Below are positions 10,390-21,357 of a DNA stretch of 64,000 bases, piece after piece. The position numbers and the translations under genes were made by a program. Origin of the DNA: Mixophyes australis (Eukaryota; Chordata; Amphibia; Anura; Limnodynastidae); the NCBI GenBank assembly GCA_036250195.1, contig JAVHZZ010000011.1, positions 60,330,919-60,394,918 of the forward strand. Reading direction: 5' to 3'. The notes below the pieces were generated by a model. The model was given only the letters and a program-made list of their open reading frames with translations, did not search any database and was not told where the DNA came from. How positions within the stretch are numbered: position 1 is the stretch's first letter; every line of letters starts with the position of its first letter.

Positions 10390-12100
10390 GGCACTCCCCA
10401 GCGCTTTTGGGGTGTCCCCCATAATTGTGCATTAATATTTCTGGCTGTCAAAAGTCATATCTGTCAGCAGTATCTACTAAATAATTTGTAGCACTCCTCA
10501 GTGCTTTTGGGGTGTCCTCCCTAATTGTGCATTAATATTTCTGGCTGTCAAAAGTCATATCTGTCAGCAGTATCTACTAAATAATTTTTAGCACTCCTCA
10601 GTGTTTTTGGGGTGTCCTCCCTAATTGTGCATTAATATTTCTGGCTGTCAAAAGTCATATCTGTCAGCAGTATCTACTAAATAATTTTTAGCACTCCTCA
10701 GTGTTTTTGGGGTGTCCTCCCTAATTGTGCATTAATATTTCTGGCTGTCAAAAGTCATAACTGTCAGCAGAATCTACTAAATAATTTTTAGCACTCCTCA
10801 GTGTTTTTGGGGTGTCCTCCCTAATTGTGCATTAATATTTCTGGCTGTCAAAAGTCATATCTGTCAGCAGTATCTACTAAATAATTTTTAGCACTCCTCA
10901 GTGTTTTTGGGGTGTCCTCCCTAATTGTGCATTAATATTTCTGGCTGTCAAAAGTCATAACTGTCAGCAGAATCTACTAAATAATTTTTAGCACTCCTCA
11001 GTGTTTTTGGGGTGTCCTCCCTAATTGTGCATTAATATTTCTGGCTGTCAAAAGTCATAACTGTCAGCAGAATCTACTAAATAATTTTTAGCACTCCTCA
11101 GTGTTTTTGGGGTGTCCTCCCTAATTGTGCATTAATATTTCTGGCTGTCAAAAGTCATATCTGTCAGCAGTATCTACTAAATAATTTTTAGCACTCCTCA
11201 GTGTTTTTGGGGTGTCCTCCCTAATTGTGCATTAATATTTCTGGCTGTCAAAAGTCATATCTGTCAGCAGTATCTACTAAATAATTTTTAGCACTCCTCA
11301 GTGTTTTTGGGGTGTCCTCCCTAATTGTGCATTAATATTTCTGGCTGTCAAAAGTCATAACTGTCAGCAGAATCTACTAAATAATTTTTAGCACTCCTCA
11401 GTGTTTTTGGGGTGTCCTCCCTAATTGTGCATTAATATTTCTGGCTGTCAAAAGTCATATCTGTCAGCAGTATCTACTAAATAATTTGTAGCACTCCTCA
11501 GTGCTTTTGGGGTGTCCTCCCTAATTGTGCATTAATATTTCTGGCTGTCAAAAGTCATATCTGTCAGCAGTATCTACTAAATAATTTTTAGCACTCCTCA
11601 GTGCTTTTGGGGTGTCCTCCCTAATTGTGCATTAATATTTCTGGCTGTCAAAAGTCATAACTGTCAGCAGAATCTACTAAATAATTTTTAGCACTCCTCA
11701 GTGTTTTTGGGGTGTCGTCCCTAATTGTGCATTAATATTTCTGGCTGTCAAAAGTCATATCTGTCAGCAGTATCTACTAAATAATTTTTAGCACTCCTCA
11801 GTGCTTTTGGGGTGTCCTCCCTAATTGTGCATTAATATTTCTGGCTGTCAAAAGTCATATCTGTCAGCAGTATCTACTAAATAATTTGTAGCACTCCTCA
11901 GTGCTTTTGGGGTGTCCTCCCTAATTGTGCATTAATATTTCTGGCTGTCAAAAGTCATAACTGTCAGCAGTATCTACTAAATAATTTTTAGCACTCCTCA
12001 GTGTTTTTGGGGTGTCCTCCCTAATTGTGCATTAATATTTCTGGCTGTCAAAAGTCATATCTGTCAGCAGTATCTACTAAATAATTTTTAGCACTCCCCA
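10390..12100 (+). repeat. 100-bp tandem array, about 17 copies
   Basis: Each unit begins GCACTCCTCAGTG and ends TCTACTAAATAATTTTTA. The period is exactly 100 bp with no indels seen across the array. Two linked variants alternate: CATATC with GCAGTATC, and CATAAC with GCAGAATC. One copy near 11960 combines them. First and last copies (GCACTCCCCAG) are the most divergent. The array ends 16 bp before the ATG of the hAT1 ORF. Confidence 0.95.
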
Positions 12101-12116
12101 GTGGTTTGCGCTCAGA

Positions 12117-12833
12117 ATGGATTCAAAGCAGTCCACATATGATCTAAATGAGCAACCAGGTTCTGTCACCAGTCCTGATGTTAGTGTTCCCAGTACGTCA
12201 TCTGGCCAAGGCGATGTCAAACAACAGAGTGTTTTCAAATTAGTGCAAAAAACAAAAACCAAAAAAATTTTTACTGTATTGAAGCGAAAAAGAAGTGTAA
12301 CTGAGCAAAAGTTAAGTGACGATAAAAAAAAAATTGCAAGCATGCCATTCTACACACGCAGTGGCAAAGAGAGAATGAGGCCTTCACCTTTGGCTATTAG
12401 TGGCAGATCCCAAAAAGTTACCCAGCCTACAATTGGTGCACAACTACTGTTACGCGTCAAAGCCGAGCTGCAAGATAACAGTGAGGCATTACAGGAGAAT
12501 ATTTGCTCTGATTCACAAATGACAACAATCCCTGTGGAGAGTCCATCCAATAGTGGGATGTCTAATCGTGACCATTCTGTTAGTCTACCCATAAAGAAGG
12601 GCCCTTTCAGCAGTTCTGCTGATGTGTGCCTGAACAGCCCGAGTGTAGCCGGTGATACACCAAGTGAGGATGACACTTTGTCTTTAGAAGAGGATGTGGG
12701 GGAGATTTGGGTATCCGACGATGAGGATGCGGTTGATTGTGTAAGTCCTGCAGCAGTGTGGCACCAGTGGGAGCAGTTCTGGCATGTGAGGTTCTGGCAC
12801 CAATATGCACTTTCCAAACACAAGCAGGGATGA
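12117..12833 (+). CDS. hAT1 N-terminal ORF (238 aa)
   Basis: An uninterrupted ORF of 238 residues, MDSKQSTYDLNEQ to the stop. It has a basic patch (KLVQKTKTKKIFTVLKRKR), a block MPFYTRSGKERMRPSP and an acidic C-terminal part (EEDVGEIWVSDDEDAVD). The same block (MPFMTRSGKELLRPWP) and the acidic tail occur in the hAT3 ORF at 58158-58988, where they precede a BED finger. It is therefore the N-terminal region of a BED-finger hAT transposase, cut from its finger by the inversion. The sequence beyond the acidic tail is not homologous to hAT3. A function without the transposase domain is uncertain. Confidence 0.7.
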   Translation: MDSKQSTYDLNEQPGSVTSPDVSVPSTSSGQGDVKQQSVFKLVQKTKTKKIFTVLKRKRSVTEQKLSDDKKKIASMPFYTRSGKERMRPSPLAISGRSQKVTQPTIGAQLLLRVKAELQDNSEALQENICSDSQMTTIPVESPSNSGMSNRDHSVSLPIKKGPFSSSADVCLNSPSVAGDTPSEDDTLSLEEDVGEIWVSDDEDAVDCVSPAAVWHQWEQFWHVRFWHQYALSKHKQG

Positions 12834-13002
12834 CGCAGGGGGCAGACCACAACAGTTTGACATCTGGGCTGGTTTGAAGGATTTGTCAAAAAAATGCGTG
12901 ACCTTGACCATAATTCCAACCAATCCTACTATTAACATGCAAAGGATGGTGGAGGGCCTATCAGGGATTAAACTGTATTTTTCATAATTTTCACTAATAA
13001 TG

Positions 13003-13025
13003 TTTGGGTGTAATATACACCCAAA
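13003..13025. other. Perfect 10-bp palindrome near hAT1 inversion edge
   Basis: TTTGGGTGTA, a 3-bp loop ATA, then TACACCCAAA. It lies between the plus-strand ORF end and the minus-strand transposase, close to where the inversion breakpoint must be. Confidence 0.75.
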
Positions 13026-13314
13026 GACGAGTGCTCAATTGCTAAGAGTCATTGATGGAGAGGAAGACAAGCAGGCTTGTCTGTAGAATTTGCAGGCAAA
13101 TTGTGCTGCGTTATATAGGTAACACCCAAAGAGAAGAGCTCCATTGCTCCATTGCTAATTGTAATTGCTGAAATAGAAATAATAGGGCTGACAGTCTTGG
13201 TCTAAATCTGCAGTTACATTTTATTGTACCATAGCTCATTGCGAAACTGGAGAGGTGGCAGGGTTTAGTGATAATCTTCCTCCAACAATACTAATTCATC
13301 CCAATATCCCAATA

Positions 13315-14880
13315 TCATAGAAGTCTGTGTAGTATGATGTAATTGCTGATAATGGCCTTCCAAAGGGAATGACTAGTTGATTTTAGGGCAGAGCTGTCAC
13401 GGTTTTTGGGCAATTCTTTTACAGCACAGCAAATATCAAAATGTTTAGCGGACTCATCTGCATCACCACTGGGTGTCTTGGGAAAGCAATTTCTTTTACT
13501 ACAAGCAGTTGCCAGAGAAACTGAAGGAGAAGACGTCCCAACAAGATGTTGATAAGTCTGGGATCCTTGCAAAGAAAATTAAGTATTTCATCTACAATTA
13601 AAATATAGTTAGCACATTTACTTTGTTTTATTGCACACTATAATTTTATGTAGCACCTTTTCAAAATCTATTATTAAGGCAATCACTTGACTCAAGCTAA
13701 CTGTGTCTGCACTTTCTTCACAGGTAACTACTTCGCTGGACTAAAGTATATTCCCCTCAAATGCTAGTCTTCTTGCAGCTGCTGTATTCTCCTACATGCT
13801 GTTGCAGAAACCACAAATTGACCCTAAATGTTTATGGACACAAACAGCATCTCCTGCATGTCATTTTTCAAAAGTTCTGTAACACCAAGTTGATAGTGTG
13901 TGCAAAACAGGAAATGTGATGGAATTCAGCCCCGCTGTAATGCTGGACCAATATTGGGGTCGTAATCAGAAATGACATATCCTCAGGAGACTCCAAGCAG
14001 GATTAGCCATCTTTCAATGACATCCCTTAGTTTTTGGAACAGTTTGTCAGCTGTATGCCTCTTAGTGAAGCTGCTGATACACAGAGTAGCCTACTTCTCA
14101 AAAATGTGATGTACCTGGGTACATGCTGCTGCTGTCCATGCTGGGGAAGGCGAAAGACCAACCCAGTGGGCTTTCACAGTCATATAATCTTTTGTTTGCC
14201 CAGTTCCGCTTGTACACATATCTGTGGTTAAGTGTACAGTGGGTAGAATACCATTTTGTTACCCAATAATGACATTTTTAGGAACTTTCCGGTACAGGAG
14301 AGAATAAGCTTTTCTAGTAAAATGGTATAGTGATGACATTTGCTAACAGGGACATAACACCTCAATTAAATGTCTTAAACCAACTGTATTAATAGTGGAC
14401 ATTGGACACAGATCTAACGCTAGCATAGTACCCAGGGCGTCTGTGATCCGCTTTGCGACTGGGTGACAGGTTTCATTCTTGCTTCCTCTTGCAGAGGATT
14501 GTTTACTTGCCAATTGTTGGGGGGGAAGATTGCAGGTGCTGGGATGTAGATGAGAGAAGGGAGGTAGATTATGCTGGAATGCTTGTTGTTAATTTTTTTT
14601 TAACCAAAGTTTCTGATTTTCCCAACAGTTTGCCAATAACTCGCTGAAAAATGACGAAACATGGATGAGGATCCCAGATGGTTAAGGTCCCTACCTCTAC
14701 TGAGTGTGGCTTTCAAAATGTTACAAATGGATAGACAACTCTTGCCAGGATTCGTGTAAAAATAATTCCACACTTAAGAGGTGGATTTTTGGTCTTATGC
14801 CCAGGCATGACAATGGCCTTTTTGTTATCACTGGCAAGAACTGCAGCAATTTTTCTTTTCAAGTGTATGAAAATCATATT
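13315..14880 (-). pseudogene. Inverted BED-finger hAT transposase remnant
   Basis: Read on the minus strand from about 14880: AIVMPGHKTKN, a BED-like finger (CNILKATLSRGRDLNHLGSS, then FRHF; first Cys pair damaged), LRHLIEVLCPC, the catalytic block TVHLTTDMCTSG with KDYMTVKAHWVG, CFAHTINLVL and, near 13360, SLWKA of the dimerisation region. Several stops and frame changes interrupt it. The same blocks occur in the same order in hAT3 (55461-58988). Its orientation is opposite to the N-terminal ORF at 12117 and to the element's ends, so this segment was inverted after or during assembly of the element. Confidence 0.7.
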
Positions 14881-14984
14881 GTGACATAGGAGGTGTTCAA
14901 AATTGAATAAAAAATGACTGGAAATTAGTGTTACTGAGGTTAATAATAATGTAGCTACAAAATAATACCTAAATTATGTTATTT

Positions 14985-15163
14985 TAGCACCAATAAATGT
15001 AATTTTTATAACAAATTGCAAAACAAAACCAAACAAAACCAAAACCAAAACCAAAACACACAATGGCGGTTTTGCAAAACCAAAACCAAAACCAAAACAC
15101 GACTGTAATCCAGATCCAAAACCGAATCCAAAACCAAAACACGGGGGTCAGTGACCATCTCTA
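14985..15163 (+). repeat. CCAAAA-rich 3' subterminal tail of hAT1
   Basis: Repeated AAAACC / CCAAAAC words run to the right terminal repeat. The preceding segment (GGAAATTAGTG, GAGGTTAATAATA) matches 17560-17630 of hAT2, which shows that both elements share a 3' end. Confidence 0.75.
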
Positions 15164-15171
15164 ATTATAAA

Positions 15172-15795
15172 GACAAGCCTATCTTACTTCAATATTATCA
15201 TGCCACCCTAGCAAGACAAAATAAGGGCATGCCACCGCAATATAATCATGCCATCCTACTTCATTACAATCATGCAAGCCTATGTCAACCGTATACATGC
15301 CATTCTACTTCGTTATAATCATGCCATGCCCTTCAACATGCCATACCCTCAAAATCTACTAATTATATGCAATGATCACATAATTAGGAACATTATAAAA
15401 TGCCATAATCATGATATTCCATAAACAAAGCATTTTCATAATGTCATGCAAATTTAGTATACAGTTTCACAGTGTATGGATAAAATGAAATATTTAGAAA
15501 CATTAAAAAGATTAGTATAGAGAAATGTTTTCCAACCTGTAAATAATGAGTATCTTCTTTAGCTTGGATTGATCCTGGATTCTCAATGTGGGTGCAGCTC
15601 AAATCAAGATTGGTCAGGTTTTTCTCATTATCTTCCAGTTTTCAAATGGGGCCCAGTGTGTTTTCTGTATTATAATATACACGAACATTTTATCACAAAT
15701 GCTTTTGCCTCAGGGCTCTCCCCATTTCCCTCTTTCCTCCCTCAGGGCCCTCCCCATTTCCCTCTTTCATCATAATATATTATATATATATATAT
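15172..15795. other. AT-rich spacer between hAT1 and hAT2
   Basis: Non-coding, with irregularly repeated ATAATCATGCCATCCTACTT-like words between 15172 and 15400; similar words lie left of hAT1 (9990-10010), so hAT1 inserted into this unit. A short TTTCCCTCTTTC duplication lies near 15715-15770, and a TA run begins at about 15774. I see no gene. Confidence 0.6.
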
Positions 15796-17818
15796 TAAGG
15801 ATGAGCGGGCTCGGATTTCTCTAATCTGAGCACACCCGAACAGTGCGGATCCGACGGGATCCGAGCACTGTTCGGTTATTTCCGGCGCCAAAAAAATTAA
15901 ACTGAGGCTCTGACGTCTGAGTCTCGCGTCGGATCTTGCGAGACTCGGATTGCATAAATTCCCCGCTCGCGCCCCGGCATCTTCAAGTGGGCTCAGATCA
16001 TTGAAGAGGGAGGTTATAGGTTTAGTGGTGCTCCGTCCTGTGTCCTGTCACTCTGTCCTGCTTAATATCCAGTGGTTACTTGGTCCTGTGCTCTGTCCTG
16101 CTGATCAGTCCAGTGGTTATTTTTTCCAGTGCTCTGTCCTGCTGAGTGCAGTGGTGCTTTTGTCCTGTGCTCTGTCCTGCTGAGTCCAGTGGTGCTGCGT
16201 GTGTCCTGTGCTCTGTTCTGCTAAGGGCATTGTCATTTATAAATTATTCAAAAGTTATAAAAAATGAAAAAAAAAATTATAAAAAACTTATACAAAAATA
16301 ATTGAAAAAAATTATAAAAAAATAATTGAAAAAAAAAAGCTAAAAAAATTAGTTAAAAAATATTAGGTACTGCTATCTCAAAGTCAAACTACGTTCACTG
16401 TTGCTGCTGTACCAAAAAATAATAGGTACTGCTATTTAAAAGTCAAACTACGTTCACTGTTGCTGCTGTACCAAAAAATAAAAGGTACTGCTATTTACTA
16501 TTTATTTATTTATATACTGTTCATTATTTCTGTAGTTCCAAAAAATAGGAACTGCCAGTTCTATTAGTGCGGTCATTGTTTGTGTAGTTCCCAAAAAATA
16601 GGAACTGCCAGTTCTATTACTACGGTCATTGTTTGTGTAGTTCCAAAAAAATAGGAACTGCCAGTTCTAATACTACGGTCATTGTTTGTGTAGTTCCAAA
16701 AAATAGGAACTGCCAGTTCTATTACTACGTTCATTCTTTCTGTAGTTCCAAAAAATAGGAACTGCCAGTTCTATTACTACGGTCATTGTTTGTGTAGTTC
16801 CAAAAAATAGGAACTGCCAGTTCTATTACTACGGTCATTGTTTGTGTAGTTCCAAAAAATAGGAACTGCCAGTTCTATTACTACGTTCATTCTTTCTGTA
16901 GTTCCAAAAAATAGGAACTGCCAGTTCTATTACTACATTCATTGTTTCTGTAGTTCCAAAAAAGGGGAAATGCCATTTCTATTACTACATTCTTTGTTTC
17001 TGTAGTTCCAAAAAAGGGGAACTGCCATTTCTATTACTACGTTCTTTGTTTCTGTAGTTCCAAAAAAGGGGAACTGCCATTTCTATTACTATGTTCTTTG
17101 TTTTTATAGTTCCAAAAAAGAGGAACTGCAATTTCTATTACTACGTTCTTTGTTTCTGTAGTTCCAAAAAAGGTGAACTGCCATTTTTAATACTATGTTC
17201 TTTGTTTTTATCTGTGCAGTGGAATTCAGAACTGTTGAGGGTGATATATTTTGGCCCCGGTACCAAATTGGGTATCGGGGCCACTCCACTACGCAGTCCA
17301 AATAGATGCGTATCAACTACATTCAGTGTTGGGGCCAAATCCAAAATTAATGAAAATGACCTGTCATCGTTAAAAACAAGAGGTATTGACGCGCTCGAAC
17401 TACACCCTGTATATGCTGCAGAGGATGTAGGAGCAGGCAGCTGTGCAGTGGAATTCAGACCAGTTGAGGGTGATATATTGTGGCACCGGGCCCACTCCAC
17501 TACGCAGTCCAGAAAGCTACCTCGGTGCAACGTTTTGGACTAAAAAGAATAGTGTGAGGTGTTCAGAATAGACTGGAAATTAGTGGAAATGATTGTTATT
17601 GAATGTTATTGAGGTTAATAATAGCGTAGGAGTGTAAAAAAACCCAAAAAATGGATTTTAGCGCTTTTTATGCTTTTTTAAAAATAAATCAGAACCCAAA
17701 ACCCTAAATCAGAACCAAAACCTTTCGTCAGGTGTTTTGGCAAAACAAATGAGAACCCAAAACCTCAAGCTAATCAGAACCCAAAACCCAAAACACTAAA
17801 AGTGCCCGGTGCACACCC

Positions 17819-17821
<3 letters not shown>
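15796..17821 (+). mobile_element. hAT element 2, non-autonomous relative
   Basis: The left end TAAGGATGAGCGGGCTCGG resembles the hAT3 end (TAGGGGTGAGCGGGTTCGG on the minus strand at 60123). The right end is CACACCCCTA. Both sides abut ATATATAT, an apparent 8-bp duplication that is weak evidence inside TA-rich DNA. Internal features are a GC palindrome (CCGAACAGTGC to GCACTGTTCGG, 15837-15877), a 52-bp array, an imperfect duplication of GATATATTTTGGC and CACTCCACTACGCAGTCC words (17216-17510), and a CCAAAA-rich tail. No transposase is present. Confidence 0.75.
16530..17215 (+). repeat. 52-bp tandem array in hAT2, about 13 copies
   Basis: Unit TAGTTCCAAAAAATAGGAAC followed by TGCCAGTTCTATTACTACG and a GTCATTGTTTGTG tail. 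Each unit holds the small inverted repeat AGTTCC/GGAACT. In the right half the centre changes to AAAAAAGGGGAAC and the palindrome decays, so the array has two diverged halves. Spacing varies by 1-2 bp. Confidence 0.9.

Positions 17822-17903
<82 letters not shown>
17822..17903. repeat. (TA)n microsatellite
   Basis: About 82 bp of uninterrupted TA dinucleotides directly next to the right end of hAT2. Confidence 0.95.
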
Positions 17904-17906
<3 letters not shown>

Positions 17907-17911
17907 ACCTA

Positions 17912-18195
17912 TATTACATACTTTGATTACAAGGGCCCCCCGTTACCCTCAGCCTAGGGCTTATGTGCTGATTTGTTTTTCACAACCAAAAATAAAAAAG
18001 GCTGGCTGGATGGGAGCTCAGTGGGTGATATAAGCATCATATATTACATAATTTGTTTACAAGGGCCCCCCGTTTCCCTCAGCCTAGGGCTTATGTGCTG
18101 ATTTGTTTTTCACAACCAAAAATAAAAAAAGGCTGGCTGGATGGGAGCTCAGTGGGTGATATAGGCATCATATATTACATAGTTTGTTTACAAGG
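17912..18195 (+). repeat. 130-bp tandem duplication, 2.2 copies
   Basis: Copies begin at 17912, 18042 and 18173 (TATTACATA..TTG.TTACAAGG). The third copy breaks off after about 20 bp at TCCCCCCATTTGGGGG. Copies share the GCTGGCTGGATGGGAGCTC block. No coding sense. Confidence 0.9.
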
Positions 18196-19620
18196 TCCCC
18201 CCATTTGGGGGAATTGGGGTGCCAAAGGGTATTTGGGGTGACTGCAGGGTTTGAGTGACATGTGATGTGTTTTTTTTTATTACATGTACTGAACATTAGA
18301 GGGCTGCACGTGGGGCTCATGAACGGTATCATCTTGCCTATCACCAGTTTAGAAGATCCAGTGATGCATGGCCTCCTGCTAAGTAATATCATTTAGCTTA
18401 CACACTGTTATGCAACCAGCCACAACACTTTCTGACCTGTCCCCTTCCTGTACATCTTATCATCCCTTATGATCATATCACAACCCCATCTGAAAAACTT
18501 ATGCTGCACAAGCATTACTTTAAAATGCTCTATATTGTTCTGTTAGGCTCTGTCATAATCTACATATTTAAGTGGTACCTGAAACCACACCTTTACAAAG
18601 TATCCCATCCTGCTATCATCTAGTCTAGTCCAGTTGTTATTGCTCCCTCTGCACATAATCCCCTGATTTTACCTTTACTATATCTTCTAGTGCTATCTGC
18701 TCCGTAATTGACAAACATAATCACTGGATCATTTATATCCCCATATGTTCATATATGTCTTGTCAAAAAGTACCTGTAAGACCTGTGACTCTTCAGTGCT
18801 CCAGCATGCTGCTTCTCTGGGCGACCGCGGCGATGGACGATTCCTCCTCCCCTGCTGAAGTTAAAAGCACACTACCGCACAGGTACAGAGAGGCTCTCTG
18901 CACCTGCGCGGTAGTGTGTTTTTTACACTGCCGCCGCAGACGTCCGGGACCTGGGCCCGTCATTGAGGTGCTCCCTGCATGCTCCGCCCCAATGTTGGAG
19001 GGGGTGGGGCTTAATTGCGGCCAGGCCTACCGGTTTACAGCCCGGCTGACCGGCAGGCCAGTCCGAGGCTGTGAATAGGGATGGCTAAAACTGGATACAT
19101 AGAACAACCCATCCCCCACCAATAGCAAGTCCATGATCCCTCTTCTAGCTGATATTAATAGATGGTAAATGAGTCGACAACCGTCTTGCACCCGCTGCAT
19201 GTCCTGATGTCAGATCTTCACATATATCAGTGAACATGAGAGGCTCTGGGGCCTCTTGTGCTTCCTTTTTGTCTTCTAACTATGGATTTCTTAGGGAAGG
19301 AAAAAGGAAAGGGAGGGAGAAAATACACAGTGCGCTCGGCAACTGTTATATGTCACTTATTTCACAATAGAAGGGATTGTCCATTGTGCTGTATATCTTC
19401 ATAAGGATAAACTTCAGTAACGAGCATGTGGATTCCAAGGAAATGGTTCTTGGTTTCTGCACGGATCAAAACTGGCAGTAGTACTGAGTTCCACAAGGTT
19501 CACACTCATTAGATGGGGTGTACAGTACAGCGGTTAAGACAGGTGTGGTAACTTTAATTTTTCTGAAAGAGAAACACTTAGCTTTACTACACTAGTTAAT
19601 AAGCCACATCATCAGTTTTA
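18196..19620. other. Unassigned non-coding stretch
   Basis: About 1.4 kb without a recognisable gene. An open stretch at 18755-19078 is GC-rich and covers the palindrome at 18863-18924; I see no protein family in it. A purine-rich tract lies at 19293-19323. Part of the region may be the 3' end of the old ERV that begins at 19676, but no LTR is visible. Confidence 0.5.
18863..18924. other. Imperfect 30-bp-arm palindrome
   Basis: The left arm AAAAGCACACTACCGC..AGGTACAGAGAG pairs with the right arm CTCTCTGCACCTGCGCGGTAGTGTG with only a few mismatches and almost no loop. It could form a hairpin and may be the core of a small inverted-repeat element. Confidence 0.75.
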
Positions 19621-19625
19621 TTAGT

Positions 19626-19674
<49 letters not shown>
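19626..19674. repeat. (TA)n microsatellite
   Basis: About 49 bp of TA repeats at the point where the env remnant of the old ERV stops being readable. Confidence 0.9.
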
Positions 19675-19675
<1 letters not shown>

Positions 19676-19677
<2 letters not shown>

Positions 19678-19985
19678 ATTAGTAACAGTCCTTGAAGTAC
19701 AACATGTATAAAACCTGATACCCATCCTCCTATACCCTTGAACCAATCGGCCAGGTACAGCCACGATAACTATCCTTCTAGATAAGCATCTCCAATGTGC
19801 GCCTTTAAAAATGTATATTTCATGTCTTAATTTTTTTGTAAGTGTTCATCAAACATTTTCTCTGGATCATCTGCGTCACTAGTTAAAAAGGTGCAACCAT
19901 GGGCTTCAATTTAAATATTTAGGGTCAGGCAGTACCTCCAGACTAAGCTGTCAGGTAGTCCATTATTAACCTATTGTCTTGTGTA
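19676..19985 (-). pseudogene. Old ERV env transmembrane-subunit remnant
   Basis: Minus-strand fragments resemble the end of a retroviral TM subunit: NRLIMDYLTA then SGGTA near 19975-19930, and further down a membrane-proximal and membrane-spanning part (WLYLADWFKGIGGW, then a Leu-rich run). Frame changes and stops separate the parts. It lies just downstream (minus sense) of the integrase remnant at 20280-21357, as env should. No functional product is possible. Confidence 0.6.
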
Positions 19986-20279
19986 AATGTACTAATGTGT
20001 TGGGCCACAATACTGACAAATACATTTTTGTATACAATCATGGGTTGCTCTTTTCTTATTTGGTTGGGTTAAATTTTCATATTAGAATGTTTTTCATTAT
20101 GTATAATGATCTCTACATTACTATTGGCGTGAGTCTGGTTCTTCCAGACCTAGGTTTCCTTGCCTACAGAAAAGGAACATAACGTGTAATCAATATTCCT
20201 CCTGCTAATATCAATGAACACCACTCTCTGGTGTCCCTTGGACCTTTAAAATATGTGTAAAATACATTTTACTCAGACT
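19986..20279 (-). other. Degraded env/pol spacer of the old ERV
   Basis: About 290 bp between the TM remnant and the integrase C-terminus. No clear protein match by eye; position suggests surface-subunit remains with large deletions. Confidence 0.4.
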
Positions 20280-21357
20280 CCCCTTGTCTGAAGATCTTGC
20301 AGTGGGATGCGGGTATTCAGGTGTCGTTTCCCTTTACTTCCACTGCCATGGGAGTCGTCAGTAAGACCTGGAAAGGACTCTTATATCTGGGTTTAAGACT
20401 CTTCCTGATGTGCTTTTTTACGACCACCCAGTCCCTTGGTTGCGGTTTATTGGTACCTGCAACAAAATTAGGGCCTGGAATGGAAGAGATCACTTAATCA
20501 TGCATATCAGTTAGTTGTTTCTGTAATAAAGCAACATAGTTCAACAAATCACCATGTATATGCTGTAGTTGCTATGGAAAATAACAGCCTGTCATTTGGT
20601 GCTAAACCTGTATCTTTCCTAGGAGTGTTTCTTACTGAGTGCAGGGCCATAGGTAAACTTGAGATCCATGGCAGACCTGTTTCAGCCATTATTTTCTGCA
20701 TTTTCAATTTCTGAGTACCAATAAGGCGCTCCACACATCCCGAACTTTGGGGTCTGTGAGTGGTGTGAAGGGCAGATATAATTCCCATGTCTTTTAACAG
20801 TTCCTGGAATCCTTCCCCCGTAAAGTGTGTTCCTCTGTCACTTTCAATGACTTCTGGTACCCCATATCAGCAGATTACCTCACTCGTAATTTTCTTGGCT
20901 ACTGCTTTAGCATTTGCTTTCCTATACAGCCATGCTTCCAGTCAGTGACTAAAGAAGTCGACACAGACTAGCACATTCTCAAAGCCCGAGCATTTGGGAA
21001 GTTGTATAAAGTCTATCTGTATCCTCTTATAGGGATACTGTGTCTGGGCTGTGCTTTTCCATGGGACAGACTTACCCGGGTTATTCTATGCACAGATTAG
21101 GCATCCTGCCACTCTCGCCTGCGCTGCTTGGGCAAACCCTGGTGCTATCCATAACCTGTTAGTGAGTGCAACCATAGCATATTTCCCCAGATGCACTTTC
21201 CCGTGTGCTATATTGGCCATAATGGGATAAAGTGCTTTTGGCAGACACAAACGCTGACCTTTACACCACTCTCCTTGCACTTATAGTGCTCCATGTTTTG
21301 GCCAAGTCTTTTTCTCATTCTCTGTTGCTTGTCTCTGCATAAGTTGGAGTGTGGTTG
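20280..21357 (-). pseudogene. Old ERV pol: integrase remnant
   Basis: The minus strand carries an integrase N-terminal zinc region (GKVHLGKYAMV, then GCLICA, about 21280-21086), a core fragment with HRPQSSGCVERL and MAETGLPW (about 20750-20660), and a C-terminal strand region (PRDWVVVKK, PFQVLLTTPMAVEVKG, 20460-20300). Stops and frame changes lie between them. The sequence is related to the integrase of the intact-looking ERV at 42708-46352 but clearly more decayed. It is cut at 21357 by Ty3 element A. Its upstream half is at 32586-33772. Confidence 0.75.

Larger units (their letters stand above)
10042..15163 (+). mobile_element. hAT element 1 (BED-finger family), rearranged
   Basis: The ends TAGAGATGG and CCATCTCTA form short terminal inverted repeats, flanked by a perfect 8-bp duplication ATTATAAA (10034-10041 and 15164-15171). 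That is the target-duplication length of hAT transposons. Inside, in order: GC-rich hairpins, a 100-bp tandem array, an N-terminal ORF on the plus strand, a decayed transposase on the minus strand, and a CCAAAA-rich 3' tail. The 3' tail matches that of hAT2 (15796-17821), so both ends are in normal orientation and only the middle is inverted. Confidence 0.85.

Noticed and set aside
10390..12100. CRISPR-like regular array
   Set aside because: The units are contiguous 100-bp copies with no variable spacers, inside a eukaryotic hAT transposon.
17091..17543. 150-codon open stretch in hAT2
   Set aside because: It starts inside the 52-bp array and runs over an imperfect duplication; no family match, and the minus strand is equally open.
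17809..18033. Open stretch with an Ile-Tyr run
   Set aside because: It is a translated TA microsatellite.
18755..19078. 107-codon open stretch
   Set aside because: Driven by GC content and the palindrome; no recognisable domain.
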